A stretch of 64,000 nucleotides of DNA from Opitutaceae bacterium (GTDB taxonomy: Bacteria; Verrucomicrobiota; Verrucomicrobiia; Opitutales; Opitutaceae): NCBI GenBank assembly GCA_027482185.1, contig JAIXWF010000008.1, positions 105,877 through 169,876 on the forward strand. The letters are read 5' to 3'. Of this stretch, positions 19,376-29,145 are shown piece by piece. The notes beneath the pieces are model-generated. The model was not told where the DNA came from. It searched no databases and saw nothing but the letters and a program-made list of their open reading frames with translations. Position 1 is the stretch's first letter. The number at the start of each line of letters is the position of its first letter. Made by a program: the position numbers and the translations under genes.

Positions 19376-21742
19376 ATGAGCCACCTCGACCGCAAGCTGC
19401 TGCGCGATCTCCGCGGCCTCAAGTCGCAGGCCCTGGCCGTCGCCCTCGTCATGGCCTGCGGCCTCGCCATGATGATCACCACGCGCTCGCTCATGCTCTC
19501 GCTCGAGAGCACGCGCGACGCGTACTACGAGCAGCACCGTTTCGCCGAGGTCTTCGCCCGCCTCAAACGCGCCCCGCTCGCCGTCCGCGACCAACTCGCC
19601 GCCATCCCCGGCGTCGCCGCGGTGCAGACCGGCATCTCGATGCAGGTCACGCTCGACGTCCCCGGTCTCGCCGAGCCCGCCGTCGGCCTGCTCAATTCCC
19701 TGCCCGAACGCGGCGAACCTGTCCTCAACCGGCCCTACGTCCGCACCGGCCGCCTCCCCGAAGGCCGCACCGCCGTCAGCGAACTCGCGGTGAGCGAGGC
19801 CTTCGCCGACGTGCACGGCCTCAAGCCCGGCGCCACGCTTGCCGCCATTCTCAACGGCACGAAACAGACCTTCCGCCTCTCCGGCATCGTGCTGTCGCCG
19901 GAGTTCGTTTTCGAGGCCCCGCCCGGTTCGGCCCTGCCGGACAACCGCACCTACGGCGTGTTCTGGATGCCGTACCGCGAACTCGCCACCGCGTTCCAGC
20001 TCTACGGCGCGTTCAACAGCGTCTCCATTTCCCTCGCCCCCGGCGCTTCCGAGGGCGAAGTCGTCGCCGCCGTCAACCGCGTCCTTGCCCCCTACGGCGG
20101 CCGCGGCGCCTACGGCCGCGAAAACCATCCGTCCAACCGCCGCGTCGACGACGAGATCCGCGTCCTCCAGGGCCTCTCGGTCGCCTTCCCGCTCGTTTTT
20201 CTCAGCGTCGCCGCGTTCATGACCAACGCCGTCATGAGCCGGCAGATCGCCCTGCAACGCGAACAGATCGCCATGCTCAAGGCCTGCGGCTTCAGCAACC
20301 GCCAGGTCGGCTTCCACTATTTCAAATTCTCCCTCGTCATCGTCGTGGCGGGCGTGGTCTTCGGCATCGCGGCCGGCGTGTTCCTCGGGCGCCAGCTCGT
20401 CGACATGTACCATCTGTTTTTCCGGTTTCCCGAGCTCGGCTTCATCCTCGATACGCGCGTGCTCGTCGCCGCCGTGATCGTGAGTTCGCTCGCGGCCTTC
20501 GTCGGCGTCGCCGGTGCCGTGCGCCGCGCCGTGCGGCTTCCGCCCGCCGAAGCGATGCGGCCCGAGGCCCCCGCCAGTTTCCGTCCCGCCCTCGTCGAAC
20601 GCCTCGGCGGTGCGCGCTGGTTCAGCCCGTCCTTCCGCATGGCCCTGCGCAACATCGAGCGCCGACCCATCCGCAGCGGCCTCACCTGCCTCGCCCTCGC
20701 GCTGGCCACGGGCATTTTGATCGTGCCGAATTCGTTCCGCGACGGCGTCGCCTACGTCATCGATTTCCAATGGGACATCGTGCAGCGGCAAACGGTCACG
20801 CTGACGTTGGTCGAACCCGGCCCGGCCCGCGCGCTCTCGGATTTCAAACACCTGCCCGGCGTCGTCCACGCCGAGCCCTTTCGCTACGTGCCGGTCGAGT
20901 TTCGCTCCGGCCCCGTCCTGCGGCGCCTCGCCGTGCAGGGCTTGCCCGAACGCGGCACGCTCAGCCGCGTGATCGACGCGAGCACCGTGCAGATTCCCCT
21001 GCCCGCCCGCGGCATCGTCATGTCCGCCAAGCTCGCGGAAATCCTGCAAATCCGGCCCGGCGACGAAGTCGCGGTGCGCGTGCTCGAAGGCCGCGAGCGC
21101 GAGGTCCGCGTGCCCGTCGCCGCGCTGGCCGAGGACTTCGCCGGCATGGCCGCCTACATGGAGCTTGGCGCGCTCAATCGCCTCCTGCTCGACGGCGACC
21201 GCATCAGCGGCGCGCACGTCGTCGTCGCGAAGGGCCGCTGGCCCGAGTTTCTCGACGCCGTGAAAAACACGCCGCGCATCGCCGGCTGCGTGATCAAGGA
21301 CGCGATCCGCGAGGGCTTCCGCAAGACCACCGCCGAAAGCATCGGCCTGCTGCAGAAGATGTACGCGATGTTCGCGACGATCGTCGCCTTCGGCATCATC
21401 TACAACAGCGCGCGCATTTCGCTGTCCGAGCGCGCCCGCGAACTCGCGACCCTGCGCGTGCTCGGCTTCAGCCGCCGCGAGGTCGGCGCCGTCCTCATCG
21501 GCGAACTCGTGGTACTCACCGTCGCCGCCCTGCCGCTCGGCCTCGTGCTCGGTTCCGGTTTCGCCAAGGGCATCCTCGCCGGCGTCAACACCGAGACCGT
21601 GCGCCTGCCGCTCGTCCTCACGCCCGCGAACTATGCCTTCGCGATCTTGGTTGTCGCGACGGCCTCCGCCCTTTCCGCCCTTTTCGCCTCCCGCAAACTC
21701 GCCGAAATCAATTTGGTGAGCGCCCTCAAGGCGCTCGACTGA
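19376..21742 (+). CDS. FtsX-family ABC transporter permease
   Basis: A 788-residue permease with an N-terminal membrane helix (about 16-38), a large periplasmic MacB-like core, and FtsX-type helix blocks at about 265-390 and in the C-terminal 150 residues. This is the duplicated FtsX layout with about eight to ten membrane segments. The stretches [19 protein letters not shown] and [18 protein letters not shown] are the paired cytoplasmic coupling motifs that contact the ATPase. It is the middle gene of an ATPase-permease-adaptor operon (10-nt gaps on both sides), an architecture used for tripartite efflux or lipoprotein/peptide extrusion. The substrate is unknown. Confidence 0.9.
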   Translation: MSHLDRKLLRDLRGLKSQALAVALVMACGLAMMITTRSLMLSLESTRDAYYEQHRFAEVFARLKRAPLAVRDQLAAIPGVAAVQTGISMQVTLDVPGLAEPAVGLLNSLPERGEPVLNRPYVRTGRLPEGRTAVSELAVSEAFADVHGLKPGATLAAILNGTKQTFRLSGIVLSPEFVFEAPPGSALPDNRTYGVFWMPYRELATAFQLYGAFNSVSISLAPGASEGEVVAAVNRVLAPYGGRGAYGRENHPSNRRVDDEIRVLQGLSVAFPLVFLSVAAFMTNAVMSRQIALQREQIAMLKACGFSNRQVGFHYFKFSLVIVVAGVVFGIAAGVFLGRQLVDMYHLFFRFPELGFILDTRVLVAAVIVSSLAAFVGVAGAVRRAVRLPPAEAMRPEAPASFRPALVERLGGARWFSPSFRMALRNIERRPIRSGLTCLALALATGILIVPNSFRDGVAYVIDFQWDIVQRQTVTLTLVEPGPARALSDFKHLPGVVHAEPFRYVPVEFRSGPVLRRLAVQGLPERGTLSRVIDASTVQIPLPARGIVMSAKLAEILQIRPGDEVAVRVLEGREREVRVPVAALAEDFAGMAAYMELGALNRLLLDGDRISGAHVVVAKGRWPEFLDAVKNTPRIAGCVIKDAIREGFRKTTAESIGLLQKMYAMFATIVAFGIIYNSARISLSERARELATLRVLGFSRREVGAVLIGELVVLTVAALPLGLVLGSGFAKGILAGVNTETVRLPLVLTPANYAFAILVVATASALSALFASRKLAEINLVSALKALD

Positions 21743-21752
21743 TCCCTTCCCT

Positions 21753-23006
21753 ATGCCTCCCGCCGCTTCTTCCCCCGCCGCTGCCAAACCCGGTGCGCCC
21801 GCCTGGCGTCGCCGGCTGCCGTGGCTCGCCGGCGCCGCCCTCGTGGCGCTGATCGTCGTCGGCCTGTGGCCGCGCCCCATCCCCGTCGAGGTCGGCAACG
21901 TCGCCCGCGGTCCCCTCGTTGTCACCGTGGACGAGGAGGGCATGACGCGGGTGAAAAACCGCTACGTCGTGTCGGCGCCCGTTTCCGGCCACCTCCGCCG
22001 CATCGACTGGAAGGCCGGCGCGGCCGTCGAGGCCGGCAAGACCGTGCTCGCCGTGCTCGAGCCCGCCGGTGCGGACTTTCTGGATACGCGCTCCCTCGCC
22101 CAGGCCGGGGCCCGCGTCCGCGCCGCCGGCGCCGCCCGCGACGCCGCGGCCGCCCAGCGCGACCGCGCCGGCGCGGCGACGCGTCTCTACGCCGCGGAAC
22201 TCGACCGCGCCCGCCTGCTCCGCGAACGCCAGGTGCTGTCCGCCCAGGAATTCGACCTCGCCCAGATGCGCGCCGACACCGCGAAACAGGAGGCCCGCGC
22301 CGCCGAGTTTTCCCTGCAGGTCGCCGAGTTCGAGCTCCAGCAGGCCCAGGCGCTTCTTACGCGCAGCCAAGCCGCGCCCGGCGGCGGCGGCGGCGAACCG
22401 CTGCTCCTTACCTCGCCCGTGAGCGGCCGCATTTTGCGCGTGCTGCAGGAGAGCGAACGCAACGTCCCCGGCGGTTTGCCGCTGCTCGAGATCGGCGACC
22501 CCGCCGACCTCGAGGTCCGCATCGAGGTGCTGTCGCGCGACGGCGTCGCGATCGCGCCCGGCGCCCGCGTGCAGCTTGAGCAATGGGGCGGCTCCGTGCC
22601 CCTCCCTGCCCGCGTGCGCCTCGTCGAACCGGGCGGCTTCACCAAAATCTCCGCCCTCGGCGTCGAGGAACAGCGCGTCTACGTGGTCGCGGACTTCGCC
22701 GGCCCGGCCGAAACCCGCGCCGCACTCGGCGACAGCTATCGCGTCGAGGCCCGCATCGTGATCTGGGAAAAAGCCGACGCCTTGCGCGCCCCGGCCGGCG
22801 CTCTCTTCCAGCGCGGCGGCCGCTGGCAGGCTTATGTGCTCGAAGGCGGCCGCGCGCGGCTGCGCGCGATCAAGGTGGGCCGCGGCAACGGCGTCGAAAC
22901 CGAGATCCTCGAGGGCCTCGCCGCCGGCGACCGCGTCATCGTCTACCCCGGCGACAAGATCGTCGACGGCGCCCGCGTCGCCCCGCTCGTCGTGACCGTA
23001 CCGTGA
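21753..23006 (+). CDS. HlyD/RND-type periplasmic adaptor subunit
   Basis: A 417-residue membrane fusion protein. One N-terminal membrane helix (about 19-38) anchors it in the inner membrane. A lipoyl half-motif (YVVSAPVSGHLRRIDWKAGAAVEAG) and its partner (LTSPVSGRILRVLQESERNV) flank a coiled-coil hairpin of about 120 residues rich in Ala, Gln and Glu. Beta-barrel and membrane-proximal domains follow. Such adaptors bridge MacB-like permeases to an outer-membrane channel. No TolC-like gene is present in the window, so the channel is presumably encoded elsewhere. Confidence 0.9.
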   Translation: MPPAASSPAAAKPGAPAWRRRLPWLAGAALVALIVVGLWPRPIPVEVGNVARGPLVVTVDEEGMTRVKNRYVVSAPVSGHLRRIDWKAGAAVEAGKTVLAVLEPAGADFLDTRSLAQAGARVRAAGAARDAAAAQRDRAGAATRLYAAELDRARLLRERQVLSAQEFDLAQMRADTAKQEARAAEFSLQVAEFELQQAQALLTRSQAAPGGGGGEPLLLTSPVSGRILRVLQESERNVPGGLPLLEIGDPADLEVRIEVLSRDGVAIAPGARVQLEQWGGSVPLPARVRLVEPGGFTKISALGVEEQRVYVVADFAGPAETRAALGDSYRVEARIVIWEKADALRAPAGALFQRGGRWQAYVLEGGRARLRAIKVGRGNGVETEILEGLAAGDRVIVYPGDKIVDGARVAPLVVTVP

Positions 23007-23026
23007 GCCGGCGCCGGGGCGCCGGC
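23007..23026 (+). terminator. GC hairpin after the adaptor gene
   Basis: A perfect 9-bp stem (GCCGGCGCC and complement) with a 2-nt loop begins within a few bases of the stop codon and is immediately followed by heptads. There is no T-run. The layout copies that after upp (11111-11130). Confidence 0.5.
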
Positions 23027-23061
23027 GGTTGAAGGTTGAAAGCCGCAGGTTGAAGGACCGG
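23027..23061 (+). repeat. Heptad repeat, GGTTGAA family, copy 5
   Basis: Units GGTTGAA, GGTTGAA, AGCCGCA, GGTTGAA, GGACCGG are in phase. Downstream (23115-23150) a short 9-nt-period stretch of TCCTGTCCC units resembles, in complement, a stretch at 13000-13022. Confidence 0.65.
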
Positions 23062-23224
23062 AGTTCGGACTCCAGATCGTCGCGCCGCCTCGCTTCCTTC
23101 CTGTTCATCTCCCGACTTCCCGTCCTGTCCCTCCTGTCCCTCCGTTCGGGAATTGCTCCGTCCTTCGCAGGGTCCGGCCCGAGGTTTGACTTGCCCGCGG
23201 GGCCCGCGGAGCGTCGCCGGTCCC

Positions 23225-24583
23225 ATGTCCCGCCACCGCGACACGATCGCCGCCCTCGCCACGCCCGCGGGGACGTCCGCGATCGCCGTCGTGCGTATGA
23301 GCGGTCCGGATACGTCGCGGATCGTCGCGGCGCTGGCGGGCCGGGTGCCGCCCGCGCGGGTCGCGACGCATCTGAACTACCGCGACCGCGCCGGCGTTTT
23401 CCTCGACGACGTTTTGCTCACGTGGTTCGCCGGGCCCCGCAGCTACACCGGCGAGGATGCCGCCGAGATCGGCTGCCACGGCAATCCGTTCATCGCCCGC
23501 AAACTGCTCGAGGACCTTTTCGGCCGCGGTTGCCGGCCGGCCGAGCCGGGCGAGTTCACCCAGCGCGCGTTTCTCAACGGCCGCCTCGATCTCAGCCAGG
23601 CCGAGGCGGTCATGGATGTGATCCACGCCCGCAGCGAACGCGCCCTCGCCGCCGCCAACGACCAGTTGCGCGGGGCCCTCGGCCGCCGGATGCAGGCCCT
23701 GATCGACGAATTGCTCGGGATTCTGGCCCACATCGAGGCGTACATCGATTTTCCCGATGAGGACCTGCCGCCCGAGGACCGCTCCGCCGTGCTGCGCAAC
23801 CTGCAGCACTTGGCGGGCGAGACCGACCGGTTGCTCGCGACCGGCCACTACGGCCAGATTTTGCGCGAAGGCATCCGGACGGTGATCGTCGGCGAACCGA
23901 ATGTCGGGAAGAGCAGTCTGCTCAACCGCCTCGTCGGGTCGGAACGCGCCTTGGTCAGCCCCGAACCGGGGACCACCCGCGACTTCATTGAGGAGCGGAT
24001 TATGGTCGGTCCGCATTACCTGCGGCTGATCGATACGGCTGGACTCAACGTCTCCCCTGCCCCCTTGGAGAAACTCGGGATGGATCGGACCCGGGAGCGC
24101 TTGGCCGAAGCGGACTTGGTGTTGGTGGTGCTCGACGGCTCGCGACCTGACGCGCGGATTCCGCAGGAATTGCAGGTCGAAGCCGTACTTTATAAGGCAA
24201 TTATAGTATTGAACAAGAGCGACTTAAGAAAAAGTGACGACGCCGAAACGCAGGCCTCCTCCCCTGCCCCGCGCATCGCAGTTTCGGCGCTGACCGGAGC
24301 TGGTTTGGATGAGTTGGCGCGCTTGATCGCGGCGCGCGCCGATGCATTCCAGACCGACCAAGGCGAGGATTTGGTCGCGATCAATGCGCGGCATGCGCAT
24401 GCGTTGTCCGAGGCTCGGGCAGGTTTGCGCAGTGCCTTGGAAAAGCTTTCGAGCCACGGTGAGGTCGAATTGGTGGCCAGCGATCTGCGCGGCGTCCTCG
24501 ATGCCTTCGGCCAGATCACCGGCAAGATCGATCACGAGCGGATGCTGGATCGGCTTTTCGCTTCGTTCTGTATCGGCAAATAA
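23225..24583 (+). CDS. mnmE: tRNA modification GTPase MnmE (TrmE)
   Basis: A 452-residue GTPase that acts with MnmG to install carboxymethylaminomethyl-type groups on U34 of tRNAs reading NNA/NNG codons. The N-terminal folate-binding domain starts RDTIAALATPAGTSAIAVVRMSG. The helical domain encloses a G domain with GEPNVGKSSLLNRLVG, the DTAG switch (LIDTAGL) and NKSD. The C-terminus is the invariant catalytic CIGK. It is followed after 45 nt by mnmG. A local AT-rich stretch in the G domain (about 24182-24240) uses codons rare in this window, including consecutive TTA, AGA and AAA. Confidence 0.97.
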   Translation: MSRHRDTIAALATPAGTSAIAVVRMSGPDTSRIVAALAGRVPPARVATHLNYRDRAGVFLDDVLLTWFAGPRSYTGEDAAEIGCHGNPFIARKLLEDLFGRGCRPAEPGEFTQRAFLNGRLDLSQAEAVMDVIHARSERALAAANDQLRGALGRRMQALIDELLGILAHIEAYIDFPDEDLPPEDRSAVLRNLQHLAGETDRLLATGHYGQILREGIRTVIVGEPNVGKSSLLNRLVGSERALVSPEPGTTRDFIEERIMVGPHYLRLIDTAGLNVSPAPLEKLGMDRTRERLAEADLVLVVLDGSRPDARIPQELQVEAVLYKAIIVLNKSDLRKSDDAETQASSPAPRIAVSALTGAGLDELARLIAARADAFQTDQGEDLVAINARHAHALSEARAGLRSALEKLSSHGEVELVASDLRGVLDAFGQITGKIDHERMLDRLFASFCIGK

Positions 24584-24628
24584 ACCCGCCTTGATCCCGG
24601 CGGCTTTCCCGCCCGGAGTCGTCCTGTT

Positions 24629-26503
24629 GTGACCTTCAACGACCAACCTTTCGATGTCATCGTTTGCGGCGCCGGCCATGCCGGCGTTGAAGCCGCGCTG
24701 GCGGCCGCGCGCATGGGTGCCTCCACCCTGCTCCTGACCGGCAACATCGACACGATCGCCCAGATGAGCTGCAACCCGGCCATCGGCGGCCAAGCCAAGG
24801 GCCAGATTGTCCGCGAGATCGATGCCCTCGGCGGCGAGATGGGCATCAACACCGACGTCACCGGCATCCAGTTCCGCCTGCTCAACGAGTCCAAGGGCCC
24901 GGCCGTCCAGTCGCCTCGCGCCCAATGCGACAAGAAAGCCTACCAATTCCGGCTCAAGCACACCCTCGAACTGCAGCCGAATCTGCAGATCTTTCAGGCG
25001 ACCGTGACCGGCTTGGTGTTCGAGGCCGGCAAGGTCGTCGGTTGCCGGACCAACCTGGACATCGAGTTTCGGGCCCGGGCCGTGGTGGTGACGACGGGCA
25101 CGTTTTTGCGCGGCCTGATGCACATCGGCCAAAACAAAAACGAAGGCGGTCGGTTGGGCGATTTCAGCGCGAAGACCTTGTCGGGCAGTTTCGAGGCCGC
25201 CGGTATCGAGTTGCGCCGCCTCAAGACCGGCACGCCGCCGCGATTGCTGGGCCGCAGCCTCGATTTCGCGAAGATGCAGGAACAGAAAGGCGACGCGCAG
25301 CCGACCTTCTTTGCGTTCCACGACACCCGCGATGAGGCGGAATTGTTCCACGTGGAACAAACCGGGGAACGGCGCCTCGGCTGGGCTCCCGGTTGTGAAC
25401 AAGTTTCCTGCTGGATGACCTACACCACGCCGGAGACGGCGCAGCTGGTCCGGGATAACCTCCATCTGTCCGCGATGTACTCCGGTGAGATAGAAGGCGT
25501 CGGGCCAAGGTATTGCCCAAGTATCGAGGACAAATTTGTGCGCTTTGCGGACAAGCCGCGGCACCTGCTTTTCCTCGAACCGGAGGGGCGGGCGACGAAC
25601 GAATTCTATGTGAATGGCCTGTCAACAAGTCTGCCGTTCGAGGTCCAGCTGCGCATGGTGCGCAGCATTCCGGGGCTGGAAAACGCCGTCCTGCTGCGCC
25701 CGGCCTACGCCGTCGAATACGACTTCGCGCCGCCGACGCAGCTCTTGCCGTCCCTGGAATCCAAGAAGGTCGAAAACCTGTTCTTCGCCGGCCAAATCAA
25801 CGGGACGTCCGGTTATGAGGAGGCGGCCTGCCAAGGTCTGATCGCCGGCGTCAATGCGGTGAACAAGGTGAGGGGAGAGCCGCCGCTGTTGTTGGGTCGC
25901 AATGAGGGTTACATCGGCGTGCTGATCGACGACCTTGTCACCAAGGGCACCAACGAACCGTACCGCATGTTCACGAGCCGCGCCGAACACCGCCTGCTCT
26001 TCAACCATGGCAGCGCCGAATTGCGGCTGTTGCACCATGCGCGACGCTACGGGCTGCTGTCTAACTCCCGGCTCGCGCGCATCGAGGCCAAGCGGCAGCG
26101 CATTCAGGACTGGATCAAGCGGCTCGAGGAAACGCGCACCACCGGTGGAACTTGGGCCGAGCAGATTCGACGCAAGCGGGTAGGGGACAAACTCCCGGCG
26201 GAGCTCTTGGCCGAGTCGGCGGCGATCCGCGACGAAGTCCTCTACCGCGTCTCCTATCGCGGCTACCTCGAACGGGAAGAACGCCAGATCGAGAAGCTCG
26301 CCGGCGTCGAATCCGTCCGGCTCCGCAGTGATATCAATTACCTTGAAATCAAAGGGTTGAGAAAAGAAAGCGCGCTTAAATTGGCCGATGTCCGTCCTCT
26401 CACGTTGGGCCAGGCCGGTCGCATCAGCGGCGTCAATCCGGCCGATATCGGCGTGCTCCTGATCTGGCTGGAGACCCAAAGGGCAGGGGAGGGGAGTAGA
26501 TGA
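24629..26503 (+). CDS. mnmG: tRNA uridine-5-carboxymethylaminomethyl modification enzyme MnmG (GidA)
   Basis: A 624-residue FAD- and NADH-dependent partner of MnmE. It has the N-terminal FAD motif [21 protein letters not shown], the family signature [22 protein letters not shown], the conserved [14 protein letters not shown], and the C-terminal MnmE-contact domain ([19 protein letters not shown]). It starts with GTG at 24629. The stop overlaps the trmB start by 4 nt (ATGA), so the two are translationally coupled. Near the 3' end, codons TTG-AGA-AAA-GAA occur in an AT-rich patch unusual for the gene. Confidence 0.97.
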   Translation: MTFNDQPFDVIVCGAGHAGVEAALAAARMGASTLLLTGNIDTIAQMSCNPAIGGQAKGQIVREIDALGGEMGINTDVTGIQFRLLNESKGPAVQSPRAQCDKKAYQFRLKHTLELQPNLQIFQATVTGLVFEAGKVVGCRTNLDIEFRARAVVVTTGTFLRGLMHIGQNKNEGGRLGDFSAKTLSGSFEAAGIELRRLKTGTPPRLLGRSLDFAKMQEQKGDAQPTFFAFHDTRDEAELFHVEQTGERRLGWAPGCEQVSCWMTYTTPETAQLVRDNLHLSAMYSGEIEGVGPRYCPSIEDKFVRFADKPRHLLFLEPEGRATNEFYVNGLSTSLPFEVQLRMVRSIPGLENAVLLRPAYAVEYDFAPPTQLLPSLESKKVENLFFAGQINGTSGYEEAACQGLIAGVNAVNKVRGEPPLLLGRNEGYIGVLIDDLVTKGTNEPYRMFTSRAEHRLLFNHGSAELRLLHHARRYGLLSNSRLARIEAKRQRIQDWIKRLEETRTTGGTWAEQIRRKRVGDKLPAELLAESAAIRDEVLYRVSYRGYLEREERQIEKLAGVESVRLRSDINYLEIKGLRKESALKLADVRPLTLGQAGRISGVNPADIGVLLIWLETQRAGEGSR

Positions 26504-27168
26504 GCGCAGACAATCTCCCAAATAAATATAGTATAGATACTTGCGCCGATTTCGAGCCCTTGCCCGAGCGCACCGCGGCCTATCGTTCGATGATGGCCGG
26601 TCGGGCCGAGGTCTTGCGCCGGGAATTGCGGCAAATCTTCCCCCGGCCCTCCGCCTTTGTGTGGGAGTTGGGCTGCGGCCATGGGCACTTCCTGGCGGCC
26701 TACGCCGCCGCTCATCCCGAGCACATCTGTATCGGGATCGATATCGCCGGCGACCGGATCGCCCGCGGCCTGCGCAAGCGCGACCGGGCCCGGCTCGCCA
26801 ACCTGCACTTCCTGCATGCCGAGGCCCGGCTCTTTCTGGACGTGCTTGCCCCCGACACGCCGATTGCCCGCACCTTTATCTTGTTTCCCGACCCTTGGCC
26901 GAAGTCCCGGCACCACAAACACCGGATCCTCCAGCCCGATTTCCTGCGTCAACTGGCGGCCCACTCGGCTCCCGCAGCGCGCCTGCACTTCCGGACCGAC
27001 TTCGCCCCGTACTTCGAATCCGCCGCCGCCACGCTGGCTGCCGATCCCGGCTGGGAGCCGCGCGACGAGCCTTGGCCCTTCGAGCAGGAAACGGTCTTCC
27101 AGCAGCGGGCGCCGACGTACCAGTCCGTCACTGCCGTTCTTCGGCCCAGCCCGCTCGTCCGCATTTGA
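26500..27168 (+). CDS. trmB: tRNA (guanine-N7-)-methyltransferase TrmB
   Basis: A 222-residue SAM-dependent methyltransferase that makes m7G46 in the tRNA variable loop. Motif I is [16 protein letters not shown], followed by [16 protein letters not shown]; the family signature [16 protein letters not shown] lies at about residues 128-143; and [11 protein letters not shown] is the late conserved block. Length is normal. It overlaps mnmG by 4 nt, placing three tRNA-modification enzymes in one transcript. The first 13 codons are strikingly AT-rich (AAT AAA TAT AGT ATA), probably keeping the initiation region unstructured. Confidence 0.93.
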   Translation: MSADNLPNKYSIDTCADFEPLPERTAAYRSMMAGRAEVLRRELRQIFPRPSAFVWELGCGHGHFLAAYAAAHPEHICIGIDIAGDRIARGLRKRDRARLANLHFLHAEARLFLDVLAPDTPIARTFILFPDPWPKSRHHKHRILQPDFLRQLAAHSAPAARLHFRTDFAPYFESAAATLAADPGWEPRDEPWPFEQETVFQQRAPTYQSVTAVLRPSPLVRI

Positions 27169-27339
27169 GTCATGGCCGCGGCCCGGTCCGGTAGTCTCCC
27201 TCATTAGGGCTCCAGCGACGGAATCCGTGGGGACTTATTAGTCGGCGGATGACTCCGGCGGCAGATTTCGAGGGTTGACGGAGGGCACGGCGGTCGCCTT
27301 TGCTGATCGCTTTCCCACGTCGCAACGCACCGCGCTCGC

Positions 27340-28227
27340 ATGTCCCGGGTCACCACACTCGCCTCCACTTTCCTCCTCTTGGCTCTCGGTTCCACGCCGT
27401 TGGCCGCTGAAGGCGTCGCGGCCAAGGCCGTCGAAATCCTGCCCGGCGTCACGAACAGCATGTTCACCGGCTGGATCGTTTCCGCGGCGCTCGTCGGTTT
27501 CATTCTCTGGCTGATCGGCAAACCCTCGATCGTTCCCTCCCGCGGCCAAGCCGTCGTCGAGTCGCTGATCGAGGGCCTGCGCGGGATTTTCGAGCCGATC
27601 GTCGGCAAAGTCGCTTTCCCCGCCGCCTTCCCGCTGCTGATCACGTTTTTCATCTTCATCCTCTTTCATAATTGGATGGGCCTCCTGCCCGGCGTCGGCA
27701 CGGTGGGCTGGGGGACCACGGATCCGACCGGTCACTTCCATCTCACGCGCGCCCTGATCCGCCCGCACAACGCCGACTTCAACGGCACCATCGCGCTCGC
27801 GTTGATCTCGTTCGGCGCCTGGGCCATCATCGTGCTCAAGTTCGCCGGTCCGGCGCTGCTTTTCAAAGATCTCTTCGGCAACAAGGCCGAGAAGAGCGAA
27901 ACCCCGGGTTGGCTCTACCCGATTCTGTCGCTCGTCTTCCTGGTCGTCGGTTTCATCGAGGTCTTCTCGATCGTCATCCGCCCGTTCACGCTTTCGGTCC
28001 GGCTTTTCGGCAATGTCTTTGGCGGCGAAAATCTGCTCCACGGCACGAGCTTCTTCTTCGTGTTCTACTTCATGGAGCTGCTCGTCGGCCTGATCCAGGC
28101 GCTCGTTTTCACCCTGCTCACGTCGGTTTACATCGGACTCATCTGCAACCATGAGGGCGGCGACCACGGCCACGGGGAACACGGCCACGACGCCAAGGAC
28201 GCGCACGGCGCGGAGGCCCACCACTGA
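27340..28227 (+). CDS. atpB: ATP synthase F0 subunit a
   Basis: A 295-residue membrane subunit forming the half-channels for proton flow past the c-ring. A signal-like N-terminal segment precedes five or so hydrophobic helices. The essential arginine is in RPFTLSVRLFGNVFGGENLL, and the last helix is LLVGLIQALVFTLLTSVYIGLI. The C-terminus is an unusual His/Asp/Gly-rich tail (HEGGDHGHGEHGHDAKDAHG), which could bind metal. It is the first gene of a canonical atpBEFHAGDC operon; no atpI or atpZ gene precedes it in the 171-nt spacer. Confidence 0.96.
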   Translation: MSRVTTLASTFLLLALGSTPLAAEGVAAKAVEILPGVTNSMFTGWIVSAALVGFILWLIGKPSIVPSRGQAVVESLIEGLRGIFEPIVGKVAFPAAFPLLITFFIFILFHNWMGLLPGVGTVGWGTTDPTGHFHLTRALIRPHNADFNGTIALALISFGAWAIIVLKFAGPALLFKDLFGNKAEKSETPGWLYPILSLVFLVVGFIEVFSIVIRPFTLSVRLFGNVFGGENLLHGTSFFFVFYFMELLVGLIQALVFTLLTSVYIGLICNHEGGDHGHGEHGHDAKDAHGAEAHH

Positions 28228-28230
28228 TTT

Positions 28231-28267
28231 TTCCGCCGGGAGCGTGCCCCGCGTGCGCACGGCGGAA
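28231..28267 (+). promoter_or_regulatory. Stem-loop between atpB and atpE
   Basis: An 8-bp perfect inverted repeat (TTCCGCCG / CGGCGGAA) encloses 21 nt and ends about 25 nt before the atpE start. Together with the hairpin at 28520-28544 it brackets the c-subunit gene. A role in raising atpE expression or processing the mRNA is inference. Confidence 0.45.
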
Positions 28268-28292
28268 CCAACCACACCAGAAAGATACATCC

Positions 28293-28502
28293 ATGATCAC
28301 CACCATCGCAGAACTCCAGGGCAACATCGCCAGCGCGTTCGGTCTGCTCGGCGCCGCCATCGGCGTCGGTCTCATCGGCTTCAAGGCCGCCGAAGCCGTC
28401 GGCCGCAATCCCGCCGCTTCCGGCAAGATCCTCGTGCAGGCCATCATCGGTATGGCGCTCGCCGAAGGTCTCGGCATCTTGGCCCTCTTCCTCGCCAAGT
28501 AA
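28293..28502 (+). CDS. atpE: ATP synthase F0 subunit c
   Basis: A 69-residue proteolipid of two membrane helices joined by the polar loop containing Arg38-Asn39-Pro40; the ring of these subunits rotates with proton flow. The ion-binding carboxylate is Glu58 in GMALAEGLGI. The residue after it is Gly, not the Ser/Thr typical of sodium-binding rings, which points to proton coupling. Hairpins flank the gene on both sides, consistent with the need for many more copies of this subunit than of its neighbours. Confidence 0.95.
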   Translation: MITTIAELQGNIASAFGLLGAAIGVGLIGFKAAEAVGRNPAASGKILVQAIIGMALAEGLGILALFLAK

Positions 28503-28519
28503 TCGGTTTTGATTCCACC

Positions 28520-28544
28520 GGCAGCGCGGCGCGTCCGCGCTGCC
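28520..28544 (+). promoter_or_regulatory. Strong hairpin after atpE
   Basis: A perfect 10-bp stem (GGCAGCGCGG / CCGCGCTGCC) with a CGCGT loop lies 17 nt after the atpE stop and 22 nt before atpF. It has no T-run, so it is more likely an mRNA-stabilising or processing element than a full terminator. Confidence 0.6.
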
Positions 28545-28566
28545 AACTCCCTTTCCCTTACCTGCC

Positions 28567-29115
28567 ATGTCGCTGCCACTGATTCTCGCCGCCGCGGTTG
28601 AACAAGCTGCCCAACCCGGCATCGTCGAAAAGTTCGGTCTCGAGCTGAAGTACGTCGTCTGGCAGGTCGTCAGTTTCCTCATCGTCCTCGGCGTCCTCTA
28701 CAAGTTCGGCATCAAGCCGGTCACGGCGACGATGGAGGAGCGCAACAAGAAGATCGAATCCGGCATCAAGCATGCCGAGGAAATGCAGGCCAAGTTGGCC
28801 GCCGCGCACCAGGAAAGCGCCGCGCTCATCAAGAAGGCCAACGCCGAGGCCACCAAGATTGTCGAGGACGCGCGCAAGACCGCCAAGGACTACGCCGACC
28901 GCCAGACGCAGGAAGCCGCCGCCAAGGCCAACGACCTCCTCTCCAAGGCCCAGCAGGCGATCGAGCTCGAGCACAAGAAGATGCTCGCCGACGCCCGCAC
29001 CGAGATCGCCCGCCTCGTCGTCGCCACGACCGAGCGCGTCCTCGCCAAGAAACTCACCGACGCCGACCGCGCCGCCTACAACGAGACCGCGGCCAAAGAG
29101 CTGTCGGGCGTTTGA
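28567..29115 (+). CDS. atpF: ATP synthase F0 subunit b
   Basis: A 182-residue peripheral-stalk subunit. One N-terminal membrane helix ([20 protein letters not shown], about 29-48) is followed by a long charged coiled coil ([25 protein letters not shown] onward) that dimerises and reaches the F1 head. A short hydrophobic segment precedes the helix ([13 protein letters not shown]). Position between atpE and atpH and length are standard. Confidence 0.93.
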   Translation: MSLPLILAAAVEQAAQPGIVEKFGLELKYVVWQVVSFLIVLGVLYKFGIKPVTATMEERNKKIESGIKHAEEMQAKLAAAHQESAALIKKANAEATKIVEDARKTAKDYADRQTQEAAAKANDLLSKAQQAIELEHKKMLADARTEIARLVVATTERVLAKKLTDADRAAYNETAAKELSGV

Positions 29116-29145
29116 TCCGCGCCTCTTCCCTTTACCCGCGCTGCG

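Noticed and set aside
27169..27339. A small atpI/atpZ gene in front of atpB
   Set aside because: No open frame with membrane-helix character or a start codon is present in the 171-nt spacer.
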